This document shows positions 5,933 to 7,317 of a stretch of 7,317 nucleotides of DNA, piece after piece. Position 1 is the first letter of the stretch; each line of letters begins with the position of its first letter. Origin of the DNA: Rhodospirillaceae bacterium (GTDB taxonomy: Bacteria > Pseudomonadota > Alphaproteobacteria > Rhodospirillales_A > Casp-alpha2); NCBI GenBank assembly GCA_003488105.1, contig DNMS01000103.1:2298-9614 (forward strand). Direction: 5' to 3'. The translations under genes were made by a program, and so were the position numbers. The notes below the pieces were generated by a model. The model saw only the letters and a program-made list of their open reading frames with translations. It searched no databases and had not been told where the DNA came from.

Positions 5933-6362
5933 GGGTACGAGCAGCCAAAGCGGCCAACAGCCCACGGTGAAATCGGCCGGTCCGTCAATTATTTCGGCCG
6001 ACCTTCGCATCATCGGGGATCTGAGCTCGGACGGTGAAATCCAAATCGACGGCACCATCGACGGCGATATCCGCACAAAAAGCCTGCTTGTTGGCGAAAC
6101 GGCCAACATCAAGGGCGAAATCGTCGCAGATCGGGTGCAGGTCCACGGCACCATCAACGGCCAGATCAAGGCCCGGTCCGTGACTCTGGCACGCTCTGCG
6201 CGCGTCATCGGCGACATTCTTCACGAAGATCTGGCGATCGAAAACGGGGCCTTCCTGGAAGGTCACTGCAAGCGCCTGGTCGAAAAGAAGGATGTCGATG
6301 CCGTCCGCCAGACCATCGCCTCCGCGTCCGCGCCCAAAACTGCACCCGCCGCCGCCGAATAA
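5913..6362 (+). CDS. Bactofilin-family cytoskeletal protein
   Basis: This 149-residue polymer-forming protein has a right-handed beta-helix core at about residues 26-120. It shows the short repeating turns typical of bactofilins, such as IIGDLSSDGEIQIDGTIDG, VGETANIKGEIVADRVQVHGTINGQI and SARVIGDILHEDLAIENGAFLEGHC. The core is flanked by a polar N-terminal tail and an Ala/Pro-rich C-terminal tail. Bactofilins polymerise without nucleotide, usually at the membrane, and recruit cell-wall enzymes that set cell shape. The N-terminus MFSK followed by basic residues resembles the membrane-targeting peptide reported for Caulobacter-type bactofilins. The start overlaps the M23 gene by 20 bp, so the cytoskeletal scaffold and its likely client hydrolase are made together. 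There is no signal peptide, which fits a cytoplasmic location. The family call is firm; the cell-shape role here is inferred. Confidence 0.95.
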   Translation: MFSKTSKGTSSQSGQQPTVKSAGPSIISADLRIIGDLSSDGEIQIDGTIDGDIRTKSLLVGETANIKGEIVADRVQVHGTINGQIKARSVTLARSARVIGDILHEDLAIENGAFLEGHCKRLVEKKDVDAVRQTIASASAPKTAPAAAE

Positions 6363-6377
6363 GGCATCGAAGACGGC

Positions 6378-6400
6378 GTCGGGACCCGACCGCACTTTTT
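6378..6400 (+). terminator. Weak candidate terminator after bactofilin
   Basis: A 5-bp stem (GTCGG 6378-6382 with CCGAC 6386-6390, 3-nt loop) is followed after 5 nt by T5 (6396-6400) and a second T5 (6404-6408). It sits in the 44-bp gap between convergent genes. The stem is short and offset from the T-run, so it is below a textbook intrinsic terminator. Confidence 0.35.
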
Positions 6401-6406
6401 CCGTTT

Positions 6407-7317
6407 TTAGAACGGCAGGGGCCGCTTGAGGGCTTCCGCGTAAATTTCCGCGTCCGCATTGCCGCCGGAACAGACGACCAGCACGTTCTTGCCCTTACAG
6501 TCGACCTTGCCGGTGATCGCGGCGGCCAAGGCCACGGCGCCCCCCGGTTCCACCACCAATTTCAGATACTTGAAGGCGACCGCCATGGCGGTCATCGCCT
6601 CGTCGTCGGTGACGCAGAGCCCGCCAGTCAGGCGTTCGGCATTGACGGTGAAGGTCAGTTTCCCCGGTTCCGGCGCCAGCAGCGCGTCGCAGATGGAGCG
6701 CGCGGCCGGATCGTTGGCAAGGCGCTCATGCGCGGTCAGTGACCGCGCCGTGTCATCAAAGCCCGCCGGTTCGGCTGAATAGATGGCCGTTTCCGGCGAC
6801 AGAGCGCGCACCGATGTCGAACAGCCGGCGATCAGCCCACCACCGCCGCAGGGGCTGATGAAGATATCGGGCGCCCAGCCCTCGGCGGCGCAGGTCCGCA
6901 CGGCCTCGGCCGCCAGGGTACCTTGGCCGGCCATGATCAAAGGGTCGTCGTAGGGTTTGATCAGGGGGGCGCCCCGTTCTTCGCGCAACCTGGCGCCCAG
7001 TTCCTCGCGGCTTTCCGTGAAGCGGTCGAAGGTCACGACCTCCGCGCCCCAGGCCTGGGTTAACTCGATCTTGGTCTTGGGTGCGTCCTTGGGCATCAAA
7101 ATGACCGACGGCAGGCCCAGCATGGAGGACGCCGCCGCCACGCCCTGGGCATGGTTGCCCGAGGAAAAGGCGACCACCCCGGCTGCGCGCTTGTCCTGGG
7201 GGATGCGGGAAATGGCGTTGTAGGCACCGCGAAATTTAAACGATCCGGTGATCTGCAGCGGCTCCGCCTTAATGCGCAGGCGAAAGCCCAGCGCCGCATT
7301 GAGCAGCGGGCTTTCCA
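6407..7317 (-). CDS. Threonine/serine dehydratase-family PLP enzyme (fold type II), 5' truncated by window edge
   Basis: Reading on the minus strand, 302 complete codons are visible, and the frame stays open to the window end, so the true start lies outside. The PLP Schiff-base lysine is in TGSFKFRGAYNAI (Lys codon 7235-7237). It is followed by SSGNHAQG, the phosphate-binding GGGG loop (6836-6847) in SPCGGGGLIAG, a VVEPGGAVALAA segment and SGGN (Ser codon 6467-6469), which contacts the PLP ring nitrogen in this family. It would deaminate threonine or serine to the 2-oxo acid. The protein ends shortly after SGGN with no ACT regulatory domain, so it is the short catalytic type, like TdcB, serine racemase or hydroxyaspartate dehydratase, rather than allosteric IlvA. 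The exact substrate cannot be decided. A GTG at 7175-7177 is internal and not the start. It converges with bactofilin across 44 bp. Confidence 0.92.
   Translation of the reverse strand, partial: ESPLLNAALGFRLRIKAEPLQITGSFKFRGAYNAISRIPQDKRAAGVVAFSSGNHAQGVAAASSMLGLPSVILMPKDAPKTKIELTQAWGAEVVTFDRFTESREELGARLREERGAPLIKPYDDPLIMAGQGTLAAEAVRTCAAEGWAPDIFISPCGGGGLIAGCSTSVRALSPETAIYSAEPAGFDDTARSLTAHERLANDPAARSICDALLAPEPGKLTFTVNAERLTGGLCVTDDEAMTAMAVAFKYLKLVVEPGGAVALAAAITGKVDCKGKNVLVVCSGGNADAEIYAEALKRPLPF

Noticed and set aside
6401..6415. CCGTT/AACGG inverted repeat around the dehydratase stop
   Set aside because: It is a 5-bp stem with a 5-nt loop and no T-run after it on either strand, so it does not read as a terminator by itself.
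7096..7177. GTG at 7175-7177 as the start of the dehydratase
   Set aside because: The frame continues upstream through the PLP-lysine motif TGSFKFRGAYN to the window edge, so this GTG is an internal Val codon.
1..7317. CRISPR arrays, tRNA/rRNA genes, insertion sequences, prophage or defence genes
   Set aside because: Reading both strands showed no regularly spaced repeats, no transposase or integrase motifs and no recognisable structural RNA. Nearly all bases belong to ordinary chromosomal genes.

Overview
The window reads as a core-chromosome segment of a high-GC alphaproteobacterium, most plausibly a Rhodospirillales-type organism. That placement is inferred from protein flavour (a PDH E2-E3 pair followed by lipA and a COQ10/RatA-family gene, and a transmembrane M23 peptidase paired with a bactofilin) and from GC-rich third codon positions. 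No database search was possible. There are eight protein-coding genes in three strand blocks. Coding density is very high, and I saw no mobile elements, RNA genes or CRISPR arrays.

Region 1 (about 1-3308, plus strand) is the end of a pyruvate dehydrogenase/lipoate cluster. It holds the C-terminal half of the E2 acetyltransferase (pdhC, cut by the window edge), a complete dihydrolipoyl dehydrogenase (lpdA), lipoyl synthase (lipA) and a SRPBCC/COQ10-family protein (ratA-like). Gaps are 18, 3 and 5 bp, which suggests one transcript. The logic is coherent: lipA makes the lipoyl cofactor that E2 carries and lpdA reoxidises.

Region 2 (3292-4306, minus strand) holds pgpA (phosphatidylglycerophosphatase A) and then a stand-alone CinA C-terminal domain protein (NMN amidohydrolase type). 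They are 4 bp apart and converge on, and overlap by 17 bp, the end of the ratA-like gene. pgpA appears to start at TTG behind a strong Shine-Dalgarno sequence.

Region 3 (4307-4606) is the only sizeable intergenic region, about 300 bp between divergent genes. It contains a candidate promoter facing right, with RpoH-like spacing, and a weak hairpin.

Region 4 (4607-6362, plus strand) is a two-gene morphogenesis module: a membrane-anchored coiled-coil M23 endopeptidase with a complete active site, and a bactofilin cytoskeletal protein whose start overlaps the peptidase gene by 20 bp. Region 5 (6407-7317, minus strand) is a PLP-dependent threonine/serine dehydratase-family gene whose 5' end lies outside the window. 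A weak hairpin followed by T-runs separates it from the bactofilin gene.

Most of this is conserved housekeeping. The most interesting part is the peptidase-bactofilin pair and the signals around it. I found no support for a wholly undescribed system.
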